From Deltaproteobacteria bacterium RBG_13_49_15 (GTDB lineage: Bacteria > Desulfobacterota > Desulfobacteria > Desulfobacterales > UBA2156), in NCBI GenBank assembly GCA_001797695.1, contig MGQD01000092.1, positions 6,666 through 33,314 of the forward strand: 26,649 nt of DNA, given 5' to 3'. A model generated the notes under the pieces. It was not told the origin of the DNA and ran no database searches. It was given only the letters and a program-made list of their open reading frames with translations. Every line of letters begins with the position of its first letter. Position 1 is the stretch's first letter. Positions 17,203 through 24,235 of this stretch are shown piece by piece. Both the position numbers and the translations under genes were made by a program.

Positions 17203-17719
17203 TTTCAGAATGCACCCTCAGCGACATCTCTTTTTCGACCTGGATCCGTGTAAAAATACCTTCCACCTTGCTGGGGCTCATTTTCCCATAAAGAGCGTCT
17301 CCGACAAGCGCCACAGGCGCCAATGCGCAGCAACCCACACATGCGACCCGTTCCACGCTGAACTGCCGATCTTCTGTGGTTTGCCCTTCTTTAATCCCGA
17401 GTTTTCGTTCGAAGTTCTCGAGGATGATATCCGAACTCTTGATATGGCATGCGGTTCCCAGGCATATTTTTATCGGATATTTTCCAGGGGGGATGAATCG
17501 GAATTGATTATAAAACGTCGCCACACCATATACTTCCGATATAGGTATATCCAGATGACCGGCCGCCAGTTCAAGGGCCTGGCCGGGGAGATACGCTATT
17601 TCCTGTTGAGCCGATTGTAAAATAGGGATCAGATTCTTCCGGTTTTTTTCAAAAGTCGAAAGTTTTGTTTTGAAGCGCTCGAGCTTTTCCTTTTCCTCGG
17701 GTGTGAGGCCATAAACCAT
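17186..17719 (-). CDS. nuoE: NuoE-like [2Fe-2S] thioredoxin-fold subunit
   Basis: NuoE binds cluster N1a next to the flavin of NuoF. The 177-residue protein has a helical N-terminal bundle (about residues 5-60) and the signature SEVYGVATFYNQF. The four ligands are C86-x4-C91 (CLGTACH) and C127-x3-C131 (CVGCC). It is the first gene of a three-gene set, nuoE, nuoF and hoxU-like, with overlapping or abutting ends. The CNB gene ends 49 bases upstream and is probably in the same transcript. A HydC or HoxE name would fit as well as NuoE. Confidence 0.93.
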   Translation of the reverse strand: MVYGLTPEEKEKLERFKTKLSTFEKNRKNLIPILQSAQQEIAYLPGQALELAAGHLDIPISEVYGVATFYNQFRFIPPGKYPIKICLGTACHIKSSDIILENFERKLGIKEGQTTEDRQFSVERVACVGCCALAPVALVGDALYGKMSPSKVEGIFTRIQVEKEMSLRVHSENESNQ

Positions 17720-17768
17720 ATCCCTTTAACTCCGATAACCTTTTTAATGCGCAAGTCCGCTGGGAATC

Positions 17769-18236
17769 CTACATTTTTTCCATGGCAACATAAGCGGCCT
17801 GGAGGCGGTTCCGGAGTAAAAAGCAGAAATTTTCCATTACTGAAAACCCGATATCTTTATCGGACACCATCAGGGACCTTAATTCTTTCCCTTTAATTGA
17901 CAGAATCTGTGCCGGCTTCCGGCATATCGCCGAAGACATGAGAATATGGGTTTCACCTAGAAGTGTCGACCAGGATCCAAGAACGCGTCCTTTCCCCAGA
18001 GAATCGATGGTTACGGTTCCTTTACGGGTCGAGAGGTCGATGCTGCGTTCCAGGGCGACGAGGCCATCGAAAATGATGTAAAGATATTCTCCAAAATCCC
18101 CCTGCTGAAAAACGAAATTCCCCTCTTTCAAGGCTTCCTGCCGGCACAGACTCGTGATTTTTTTAATGTCTTTTTCAGCAAGCCCCTTAAAAAGCTCGCA
18201 GTTGGATACGGTTTCATAAATCGGTATGCTTTCCAT
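17769..18236 (-). CDS. Cyclic-nucleotide-binding-domain protein (single CNB domain)
   Basis: The 155-residue protein is almost entirely one cyclic-nucleotide-binding fold of the CAP family. It has NCELFKGLAEKDIKKI at the start, EGNFVFQQGDFGEYLYIIFDG-type residues in the first beta strands (as GNFVFQQGDFGEYLYII), and the later VLGSWSTLLGETHILMSSAI phosphate-cassette region. There is no HTH domain, so it is not a CRP-type regulator by itself. The cassette lacks the canonical FGE-(x)-A-L...RxA pattern, so cAMP binding is doubtful. I chose ATG 18236, six bases after GGAGGA. A longer reading from 18356 would be encoded by the adjacent repeat. It may respond to a ligand and act on the iron-sulfur module that follows. 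Confidence 0.82.
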   Translation of the reverse strand: MESIPIYETVSNCELFKGLAEKDIKKITSLCRQEALKEGNFVFQQGDFGEYLYIIFDGLVALERSIDLSTRKGTVTIDSLGKGRVLGSWSTLLGETHILMSSAICRKPAQILSIKGKELRSLMVSDKDIGFSVMENFCFLLRNRLQAAYVAMEKM

Positions 18237-18252
18237 CGGTTCCTCCAAACCT

Positions 18253-18460
18253 TGATGGCTTCGTAAAAAGTCCACCTGCTGCGTTACGCTGCGTCCCCTG
18301 CCCGGTTGAATGCCGCTTTGCGGCCCTGCTTCGCAGGATTCAATCGGGTAAATCATTGCTGCGTACCTCGTAAGTACGCTTCATTCCTCAGGATTTGTGC
18401 GCCTTGCATCTGAAGCTTTTTACTTTGCCATCACAATTATGGCTTTTTACGGATTCAGCA
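18253..18460 (-). repeat. Roughly 200-base interspersed repeat, copy 1, with inverted termini and a three-way-junction core
   Basis: The reverse complement of this segment matches 23891-24091 closely over its whole length. The termini are imperfect inverted repeats around TCGTAAAAAGTC (18261 side) and its complement near 18441-18452. Inside is a hairpin GCGTAC/GTACGC with a seven-base loop (18361-18379). The core at 18301-18348 consists of an outer stem and two five-base hairpins with no unpaired linker, identical to copy 2. No open frame of note is inside, so it is a non-autonomous element of the MITE or REP/BIME kind. It sits between the DUF2148 gene and the CNB gene and ends 16 bases before the CNB start codon. 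Confidence 0.88.
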
Positions 18461-18463
18461 ATC

Positions 18464-18982
18464 TTATCGGTCAAAAAAGATGCTTTTGCCGGTTACAGAT
18501 AATGGAATCCCCATCACGCAATCCCAATCCACCAATTTCAAATCCACAGCTCCCGCACCCACCCGGTACATGATCCGATTGTCCACATTCATCATGCTGG
18601 CGGTCTTGACGGCCGAACCGAGAGCGATTCCCAGATCAAGAAGGCGGAAAGCGCAGACAGGGCCTGTAAATTCGACTGTCGTGCGTTCCTGCTGAAGCAG
18701 TGTCTGACAATCGGGAAAACCGCAGGCGCCGCAGTTCAGTCCTAAAGGTTTGGCGTCTTTAATCCCAATCAGGACGACCGCGTCCGATGAAGCGATGTTC
18801 CTGGCATCCCGATCAAAATCTTTTTTCTTTTTTCGTTCACCGAAACGGGTCATCGCTTCGGCGAGTTCCTTTATAGCCGGACCAATAAGAACACGGGTTT
18901 TTACGAAATTCTCCCCTTTGCTTTTGGGTGCGGTGACGGCCGAAATGCACATCAACTGGGCAACTGTTTCAATTCCTTCCAT
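18464..18982 (-). CDS. DUF2148 ferredoxin-domain protein
   Basis: The 172-residue cytosolic protein matches the DUF2148 family, annotated only as containing a ferredoxin domain. The key segment is LNCGACGFPDCQ with C84, C87 and C92, followed by C110 in TGPVCAFR. These four cysteines are a likely iron-sulfur site, resembling the [4Fe-4S] domain found in CODH/ACS and electron-transfer proteins. The C-terminal part, with VDNRIMYRVGAGA and the WDCVMGIPLS ending, is typical of the family. The start is ATG 18982, seven bases after AGGAGG. A TTG one codon earlier is less likely. The gene ends four bases from the repeat. Function is unknown; the setting next to a NuoEF-type module fits a redox role. 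Confidence 0.82.
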   Translation of the reverse strand: MEGIETVAQLMCISAVTAPKSKGENFVKTRVLIGPAIKELAEAMTRFGERKKKKDFDRDARNIASSDAVVLIGIKDAKPLGLNCGACGFPDCQTLLQQERTTVEFTGPVCAFRLLDLGIALGSAVKTASMMNVDNRIMYRVGAGAVDLKLVDWDCVMGIPLSVTGKSIFFDR

Positions 18983-19001
18983 CAATCATCCTCCTAACTT
19001 G

Positions 19002-19016
19002 CCCGCCTCTGGCGGG
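19002..19016. terminator. Short GC hairpin between the transglycosylase and DUF2148 genes
   Basis: CCCGCC and GGCGGG pair around the loop TCT. It lies downstream of the lytic transglycosylase gene (minus strand) and just before the ribosome site of the DUF2148 gene. There is no T tract; it could end transcription weakly or be a small palindromic repeat unit. Confidence 0.35.
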
Positions 19017-19076
19017 AATGCAGATTGATCCGGGCAGGGATCGCTGTAACATGGATGTGAAGGATTGGGGTCAATA

Positions 19077-20996
19077 TCATTGCAGGCATAATTTGACATG
19101 CTCCAGTTTTCCATGATTGACCCAGCGAAACTTCTCCATGAACAGCGTATCGCTCAAGTAATGTCGATTTTTCTTTTTCCTGGCTAAATATCTATCAAAC
19201 TGTTGTGGTCCGCCGTTATACATGGCATATACGACCCCGGCAACAAGTTCTTCGGTCAGCCGGACTTTCGGATTCATTTTTTTCAATTTCTCAAGGGCAT
19301 ACCGGCGCAAGTATTGATCAGCGATCTCGCATCCGGCCAAGGTATTGTAATGAATATTCCATTTCAGCTGATCTAGATCATAGATTCCTCTCCAGACCCG
19401 TTCATTAATCTGCATGATCCCAACAGATGTCCGGTTATAGGATAACAGAAAGGTGATTTCACCGTTTTCGATCTGGAACTGCCGGAAACAGCTTTCCTGC
19501 CATGCGATGGCGGGGATCAATCGCCTGTAAAAATCGTGATAGACGGCTTGTAGCGGTGTTTTTTTCAGGGAGGCTGCCGAAGAGTCTTCCAGCAGTTTTT
19601 CAATCCGTTCGATATAGGGATCAATATCATTTTCCGGGACGATCCATTTCTCGGGAATGAGCTTTCCGGAATCTTTTTTCTTAGCTATTGCATAAATTGG
19701 AGAATCGGTGAAAAGACTTGCAAAAAGAAAAGAATCATCCGGATCGATCCTCCATGGTATTTCCTTTTCGGGCTTCAGTCCGTATTCCTCTGTTTCCTCA
19801 GGAGGGTAGTCGACGGATAGGGGAGATCCGAGATCGAGAATTTCCCGCAAATCCCGATTCAGGCTCAGATCATAATCGAGGATAGTCGGTTTTCCCCGGC
19901 TGATCAGTCGTGCCAGGCGGATCAAGCCGTTTCGGCTGATTTCAATGCCGAGCGTCGGCCCGATCCGATCCAAAGTCGAGAGGGCGTCCGAAGCCGTGAA
20001 GAAGGCGAGATACCCCAAAGTGAACTCCGAAGCTTCACTGCTCAGGTGATTTCTAAATACCGGAGAAAGTTCCGTCCAAGCTTCAATGAACTGCTCCCTG
20101 ACCAGGTCCTTGTTCAACGTCAATTCGTTCAACTCGGTGGTAAAGCGATAGCGGGTGGCAAGAAGGGTATCAAGTAATATCTGGCGATCATTTTCGGACA
20201 AAGGCCTGTTCACAAGCGATAAGATCAATTGGACCAGAAAAGCGTCCCATGTCTCCCATGACTCTATGATCGTTTCGACATCTTTATCGGAAAGGACCTC
20301 CATTTTTTTTTCTTTTTCGGGCTCATACATTTCCTCGACTTCCGTAAGAATTTCGATCCGGACGGCATCCGGCGCAATTTTCACTTCACCGAGCCTCAGG
20401 CTGTCCAGCATCGCTTTGGCTTTATCGGAGGGTCCTGCGGGAAATAGCGGTTCCAGAAAGGATTTCAGCTCGGTCATGGAGGGTTCAAGATCGATGGTGA
20501 TGTGGTTGATATAATCATATACCTGTTCCTTAATCGCATCCCAGATGACGCCGGCCACTTTTTTAGGCTTGTGGTTCTGGTCATAAATCACCGAATCGAT
20601 GGTACGGAAGGTAAGTTTCAGCGTCCGGCGGTTGATTATGGGCTGAATGTGGAAGGCCACATAACCGTTAAGTTCGGAGGTCATTAAACAATTCTCATTA
20701 AACGGAACCCCGGTCCGAATTTGAACCCGGGTTTCGCACCAGAGGAACGATTTTTTTTCAGAAAACGTCGGATCCGAGATGCGGATGAAATTGCATCCGT
20801 CTTCCTGATCCAATACTGTCGCGCTTTGCCCCGGACCGGTGAAGGATGTCTGAATGACGAGAGATCGGAGAAGCTTATAATCGAGAGTCAGAGGCAACGC
20901 AACCGTCTTTGAAACACCGATGGAAGGAAACAGGCCGATCCAAAGGGGAATCAGGGTCAGGAAAGTGATCGGCAGTTTTGTTCTTCTTTTCATCAT
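19077..20996 (-). CDS. Secreted lytic-transglycosylase-like (SLT domain) protein with a large unassigned N-terminal region
   Basis: The 639-residue protein starts with two methionines, a KRR stretch and a hydrophobic core (about residues 9-29), which make a signal peptide, so it acts in the periplasm. Residues 496-610 resemble the SLT fold of soluble lytic murein transglycosylases. They have AIAWQESCFRQF with the probable catalytic Glu501, TSVGIMQINERVW, the internal YNTLAGCEIADQYL and YAMYNGGPQQFDRYL. These enzymes cleave the glycan strand of peptidoglycan to anhydromuramoyl ends. Residues 30-490 match nothing I recognise; they are rich in acidic and helical stretches. The ATG abuts the TAA of the radical SAM gene with AGAGG upstream, so the two are co-transcribed. 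Confidence 0.8.
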   Translation of the reverse strand: MMKRRTKLPITFLTLIPLWIGLFPSIGVSKTVALPLTLDYKLLRSLVIQTSFTGPGQSATVLDQEDGCNFIRISDPTFSEKKSFLWCETRVQIRTGVPFNENCLMTSELNGYVAFHIQPIINRRTLKLTFRTIDSVIYDQNHKPKKVAGVIWDAIKEQVYDYINHITIDLEPSMTELKSFLEPLFPAGPSDKAKAMLDSLRLGEVKIAPDAVRIEILTEVEEMYEPEKEKKMEVLSDKDVETIIESWETWDAFLVQLILSLVNRPLSENDRQILLDTLLATRYRFTTELNELTLNKDLVREQFIEAWTELSPVFRNHLSSEASEFTLGYLAFFTASDALSTLDRIGPTLGIEISRNGLIRLARLISRGKPTILDYDLSLNRDLREILDLGSPLSVDYPPEETEEYGLKPEKEIPWRIDPDDSFLFASLFTDSPIYAIAKKKDSGKLIPEKWIVPENDIDPYIERIEKLLEDSSAASLKKTPLQAVYHDFYRRLIPAIAWQESCFRQFQIENGEITFLLSYNRTSVGIMQINERVWRGIYDLDQLKWNIHYNTLAGCEIADQYLRRYALEKLKKMNPKVRLTEELVAGVVYAMYNGGPQQFDRYLARKKKNRHYLSDTLFMEKFRWVNHGKLEHVKLCLQ

Positions 20997-22304
20997 TTAC
21001 AGCCTCTGGATCAGGTAAATGAACGTCGGGAGCCGGTTTAGCCGCTTAAATTCATTGAAACGACGGAGCAGCTCAGGCTTGGATGCTGCGTCATTGAGCG
21101 GAGAAAAATAAATGGCCCCCTTGCTGAAATAGCGATCGAGCCCCTTTCTTGCAAGATCCAAAATCGAGCGATAATGATTTTCGGAAAGATCCTTGCCGAG
21201 CACAAAATTGGCGGTGACCTCGATCTGTTCGTATCGCCGGTTGATCTCAAGCATCCGGAAAAAAGTCCTTTTGACATCCGAAACCCGAATCGGCTTTTTC
21301 AGGGCATCCATTGTTTTCGGGTCCCCGGATTCCAAACCGATATTGATGAAGGTTAAAAAAGGAAGCCGGTTTAAAGCGTTAAAGAGTGAATCCTCGGCCT
21401 CCAGCAGGGAATCAACGCTTCCAAAGAGAAAGAGCCGGGCCTCTTTCATGTGCGAACGGCTGAACTCAAAGATATCATATGCCTTGTGCGCTGAAAAGGT
21501 CAATAGGTCATGATCGGCACGAAGTGCATCGTGCTGACCCAAAAACAAGGAATTATAATTTGGGAGATCTGAACCGAAAAAGGACCGGATCCGTTTCATG
21601 CGATCAAGAATTTCGCTGCGACTCAACTGGGAAAAGGGATGATCCGTTTTGAACCGGCAGAAGCCGCAATGATAACGGCATCCCTCGGCGATAATAACCG
21701 GAATCACCTCATAGTCCACATGACGGGTGTCCGGAGGAAGAATGGTGATCCGTTCTCCGTTTAACATCTGAAGTTCTTCAGCTCGCTTCACTAATGCTTT
21801 CCCGTCTTTTGCAATCGTCTGGGCAATGAACATCCGCAAGGGTTCAGGCAGGGTGTTTTTCAAATATGACCGGAGCCGGTCGATAACCTCTCCCCATCCG
21901 GTAAGTGCTTTTTGAATAACCTTGAAATCAAAAGGGTTCTGCTTGAAAAAAGGGCTTTTTTCATACTGCAGGCAAGGAAAGTAGTACTCGCCGATCCGGT
22001 CGTAGACATCGTTGTAACTACCCACCGAATAATAAATCCAGTCGTTTGAAATGGTCCGCTTCAGCCATTCGGCCGGGTGGGGCCAGTCCCGGGTGCGTCC
22101 CTGGATGTGCTTAATCTCTCCGTTGAGATTGAATTGATAAATGAATTCGGATGTTTTGATTTCGTGGTATTGACCGTATCGGATGGGATAGCTGATCTTT
22201 GTAAATTCCCGGGCGCCTTCCATATTCAGGGTAATGAGCATGTCATTTACGGAAAAGGCTTGCATGGAATTCACATCTGAAATATGCAGGTGCTCTTGCG
22301 CCAT
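20997..22304 (-). CDS. Radical SAM protein, family not assigned
   Basis: The 435-residue protein has the radical SAM cluster motif C209-x3-C213-x2-C216 (CRYHCGFC), preceded by a strand VIPVIIAEG. The rest of a radical SAM barrel follows: NYNSLFLGQHDAL, the FINIGLESGDPKTMDALKKP segment typical of this superfamily, and VTANFVLGKDLSENH. About 200 residues precede the cluster, with HIQGRTRDWPHPAEWLKRT and several aromatic-rich stretches that I do not recognise. No B12-binding, SPASM or TRAM signature is visible. I start at ATG 22304. A TTG at 22358 would add 18 residues but is an unusual start, and neither has a strong ribosome site. It abuts the lytic transglycosylase gene. The substrate is unknown. 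Confidence 0.8.
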   Translation of the reverse strand: MAQEHLHISDVNSMQAFSVNDMLITLNMEGAREFTKISYPIRYGQYHEIKTSEFIYQFNLNGEIKHIQGRTRDWPHPAEWLKRTISNDWIYYSVGSYNDVYDRIGEYYFPCLQYEKSPFFKQNPFDFKVIQKALTGWGEVIDRLRSYLKNTLPEPLRMFIAQTIAKDGKALVKRAEELQMLNGERITILPPDTRHVDYEVIPVIIAEGCRYHCGFCRFKTDHPFSQLSRSEILDRMKRIRSFFGSDLPNYNSLFLGQHDALRADHDLLTFSAHKAYDIFEFSRSHMKEARLFLFGSVDSLLEAEDSLFNALNRLPFLTFINIGLESGDPKTMDALKKPIRVSDVKRTFFRMLEINRRYEQIEVTANFVLGKDLSENHYRSILDLARKGLDRYFSKGAIYFSPLNDAASKPELLRRFNEFKRLNRLPTFIYLIQRL

Positions 22305-22439
22305 ACCTGAATTTGTATATGTTGTTAAATCAAGCGGTTCAAGTGATGACGACGACAATGCTCAGGGACGGTTACATGCTGATATCCATGAAACAGAACG
22401 GCTTTGATGATCACCTGTCGGACGGCAAGTTCTTATTGC

Positions 22440-23063
22440 CTAACCTAAAGCGGTCAACATCGGTTCAAGCTCCCTCAGACTGCTGATATGGTATCGGGTG
22501 GAAAGGGAAGTGTTTCGATAGGCGATCAGGGTAACACCCGCTCCCCGGGCTGCCTGTTCATCGACTTCCGAGTCTCCGACATATAATGCCTGATCCGGTC
22601 CGACCTGAAAATGATGAAGAATTTTTAATAATGGATCCGGATGCGGCTTTGGCTTTGGAACATCCCGGGCGCTGACGACGATATCAAAATATCCATTAAG
22701 GCCGTGCTCCCGGATGACAGCATCCATGGTATCCGAGCGATTGGTGGCTATAGCGGTCTTGTACCTGGGTCGAATGCGCTTCAGAAGCGGTTTAAGGTAA
22801 GGCTCCATTTCCATGCTTCGAATGAACGGAAAATAGTCCATATTTTTTCGGAAAGCATGGGCGTCGGATCGGTCTTTTTCATCCGGAAACAGCAAAACCA
22901 GTGACTCATCAACGGTATGCATGTGAACATAGGAAAATTGATCGGCCGTCAGGTCCGGTTTCCCGATATGGTTCAGGATCTGATTATAGAAAGCGGTATT
23001 TGCCTTATGGGTGTCGAAAAGAACACCGTCACAGTCAAAGGCGATCACGTGAATATGTTTCAT
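22440..23063 (-). CDS. HAD-superfamily hydrolase, phosphoglycolate-phosphatase-like
   Basis: The 207-residue cytosolic protein has all four HAD motifs: DCDGVLFD (nucleophile and acid aspartates at residues 10 and 12), ATNRSD for motif II, KPKPHPDPL with the motif III lysine, and YVGDSEVDEQAA for motif IV. Between motifs I and II is a helical cap of about 70 residues, the C1 type found in Gph and beta-phosphoglucomutase relatives. It probably dephosphorylates a small metabolite; phosphoglycolate is a guess from family resemblance. The start ATG is six bases after the stop of the DUF1573 gene, so the two are likely co-transcribed. Confidence 0.88.
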   Translation of the reverse strand: MKHIHVIAFDCDGVLFDTHKANTAFYNQILNHIGKPDLTADQFSYVHMHTVDESLVLLFPDEKDRSDAHAFRKNMDYFPFIRSMEMEPYLKPLLKRIRPRYKTAIATNRSDTMDAVIREHGLNGYFDIVVSARDVPKPKPHPDPLLKILHHFQVGPDQALYVGDSEVDEQAARGAGVTLIAYRNTSLSTRYHISSLRELEPMLTALG

Positions 23064-23069
23064 TTAGGC

Positions 23070-23801
23070 CTATCGCTTATTTCCGGGCAAAGGATCGGTC
23101 AGGTCCCCATAAATCCAGATTTTGATTTCCGGACGCTTTTCCAGATCGGTCGGTATCCGGATCGTTTCATAAAACCTCCCCTTTTTCTCCTTCATATTCA
23201 CAACGGTAAGGAGGTATTCTTCCGAAGCATCTGTCTTCATTTTTTCAAGAGAATATTGGATATTTTCACCTTTGATATCCCTTATCTCAGCAAGGGTAAA
23301 CGGGTATTTCTTTTCAGGGATGATCCGTACAACCCCTTTGATCGGGAAACCGGCAGGTCCTTTCAAAAGAACACGCGCAGGGGTGATCGTGGCGATCTTT
23401 TCAACCTGTCCCTGGATGGTAAAATAGAGGATCGGTTTTTTCGGATCATTGGTCTGAATGGTCACTTTCTTTGCAAGTTCTCTTCCGCCATAACCGCTGG
23501 TATCCACCTTTACGGTGATCTGCCCCTCTCCACCGGGAGGGATCTCTCTTGAATAAGAGACGGCGGTGCACCCTCAGTCGGTCCTGACGTTCTGGATCTC
23601 TAAGACTGCGGCGCCTTTATTCTGTATCGCAAAGGTATGCTGAATTTCAATGCCATCCAAAATCGGACGGAACTGAAACTTATCGGAACGTAAAACAACA
23701 GAAGGCGTTTTATCATCCGCTCCCTGGCCTCCCACGGCGGCAGCCGTCAACAGAAATGCCGCGATGAGAACAGTTGTCGTTATTCCTTTTTTCCATTGCA
23801 T
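23070..23801 (-). CDS. DUF1573 protein, candidate selenoprotein (UGCT in place of CGCT)
   Basis: One continuous minus-strand frame of 243 codons runs from ATG 23801 to TAG at 23070-23072, broken only by TGA at codon 76. Homology continues across it. Before it are IEIQHTFAIQNKGAAVLEIQ and NVRTD; after it are GCTAVSYSREIPPGGEGQIT, DTSGYGGRELAKKVTIQTND and YFTIQGQVEK. That is a full DUF1573 (ASH/Hydin-like Ig) domain, in which this site is normally the first Cys of CGCT. The reading U76-G-C78 gives a selenenylsulfide-capable pair. Residues 1-25 form a signal peptide, so it is periplasmic or a lipid-free secreted protein. Residues 125-243 show no domain I know. The start follows AAGGAG by eight bases; a GTG at 23822 would include the ribosome site. 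The HAD gene follows. The family role is poorly defined. Confidence 0.85.
23537..23575 (-). promoter_or_regulatory. Candidate SECIS hairpin of the DUF1573 gene
   Basis: On the minus strand GAGGG, whose first two bases are the GA of the UGA, pairs with CCCTC. Within it TCTCTT pairs with AAGAGA around the loop ATTC. The loop begins 19 nucleotides after the UGA, nearly the same spacing as in selD. The loop lacks the usual early G. A rival hairpin slightly farther on, CTCC/GGAG with loop CGGT about 38 nucleotides after the UGA, has a G. Which one is used is open. Confidence 0.45.
23574..23576 (-). other. In-frame UGA, proposed selenocysteine codon (DUF1573 U76)
   Basis: The TGA replaces the first Cys of the conserved CGCT motif, with homology unbroken on both sides and no frame change. 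A selD with its own Sec codon lies in the same window, so the organism very probably decodes UGA as Sec. Confidence 0.78.
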
Positions 23802-23825
23802 GACAATAACTCCTTGTTTCACTTG

Positions 23826-23852
23826 ATAGCCTCTGGCTATTGAAAATTTATA
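23826..23852 (-). promoter_or_regulatory. Leader hairpin and possible -10 box before the DUF1573 gene
   Basis: TATAAAT on the minus strand (23852-23846) is a good -10 match without a clear -35. It is followed by a perfect six-base hairpin ATAGCC/GGCTAT (23826-23840, three-base loop). The ribosome site AAGGAG comes next. The hairpin would sit in the 5' leader or over the start point. Confidence 0.3.
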
Positions 23853-23890
23853 CGTTGATTCAATTCACCGGTTTGTGCATGTATTAATCT

Positions 23891-24091
23891 TGATGAATTC
23901 GTAAAAAGTCAAAAATGGGATGGCAAAGAAAAAGGTCCAGATGCAAGGCGCGCAAATCCTGAGAAATGAGGCGTACTTATACGTACGCCACAATGATTTA
24001 CCCGATTGAATCCTGCGAAGCAGGGCCGCAAAGCGGCATTCAACCGGGCAGGGGATGCAGCGCAGCAGATGGACTTTTTACGAAGCCATCA
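23891..24091 (+). repeat. Roughly 200-base interspersed repeat, copy 2, opposite orientation to copy 1
   Basis: The left end reads TGATGAATTCGTAAAAAGTC and the reverse complement of the right end reads TGATGGCTTCGTAAAAAGTC, an 18-of-20 inverted repeat. Inside are GGCGTAC/GTACGCC (23970-23989, six-base loop) and the 48-base core at 24001-24048. In the core an outer stem of eleven positions (one mismatch) encloses CCTGC/GCAGG and GCCGC/GCGGC hairpins, each with a three-base loop. ATCT occurs directly on both sides (23887-23890 and 24092-24095), a possible target duplication. It lies between priA and the DUF1573 gene. Confidence 0.88.
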
Positions 24092-24235
24092 ATCTTTTTA
24101 TTTGTGTATCAATAAAAAACCATTCTGACAAGCCGTCTTTTTTCCAAAAACTCGTAAGGGTTCAACCTGACGACGCTTCCATTTTCCATCCATCCCTTCC
24201 TCTTTGCGGGAACAGATCCGCTCAAGCAAAGCAGT

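Larger units (their letters stand above)
23802..24235. other. 434-base intergenic region between priA and the DUF1573 gene
   Basis: It holds repeat copy 2, a leader hairpin and a possible -10 box for the DUF1573 operon. The segment 24092-24235 downstream of priA shows no clear terminator or gene to me. Confidence 0.6.

Noticed and set aside
22305..22440. Extension of the radical SAM gene to TTG 22358 and a short plus-strand frame between it and the HAD gene
   Set aside because: The extra residues (a serine run) show no conservation cue and TTG is a poor start. The opposite-strand frame has no recognisable protein, so I leave the gap unannotated.
23070..23822. DUF1573 locus as two separate genes or a frameshifted pseudogene
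   Set aside because: Both halves are in the same frame and the break is a single UGA at the conserved Cys. Downstream codons still encode a well-conserved domain, so stop read-through as Sec explains it better. A base-call error TGC to TGA remains possible.
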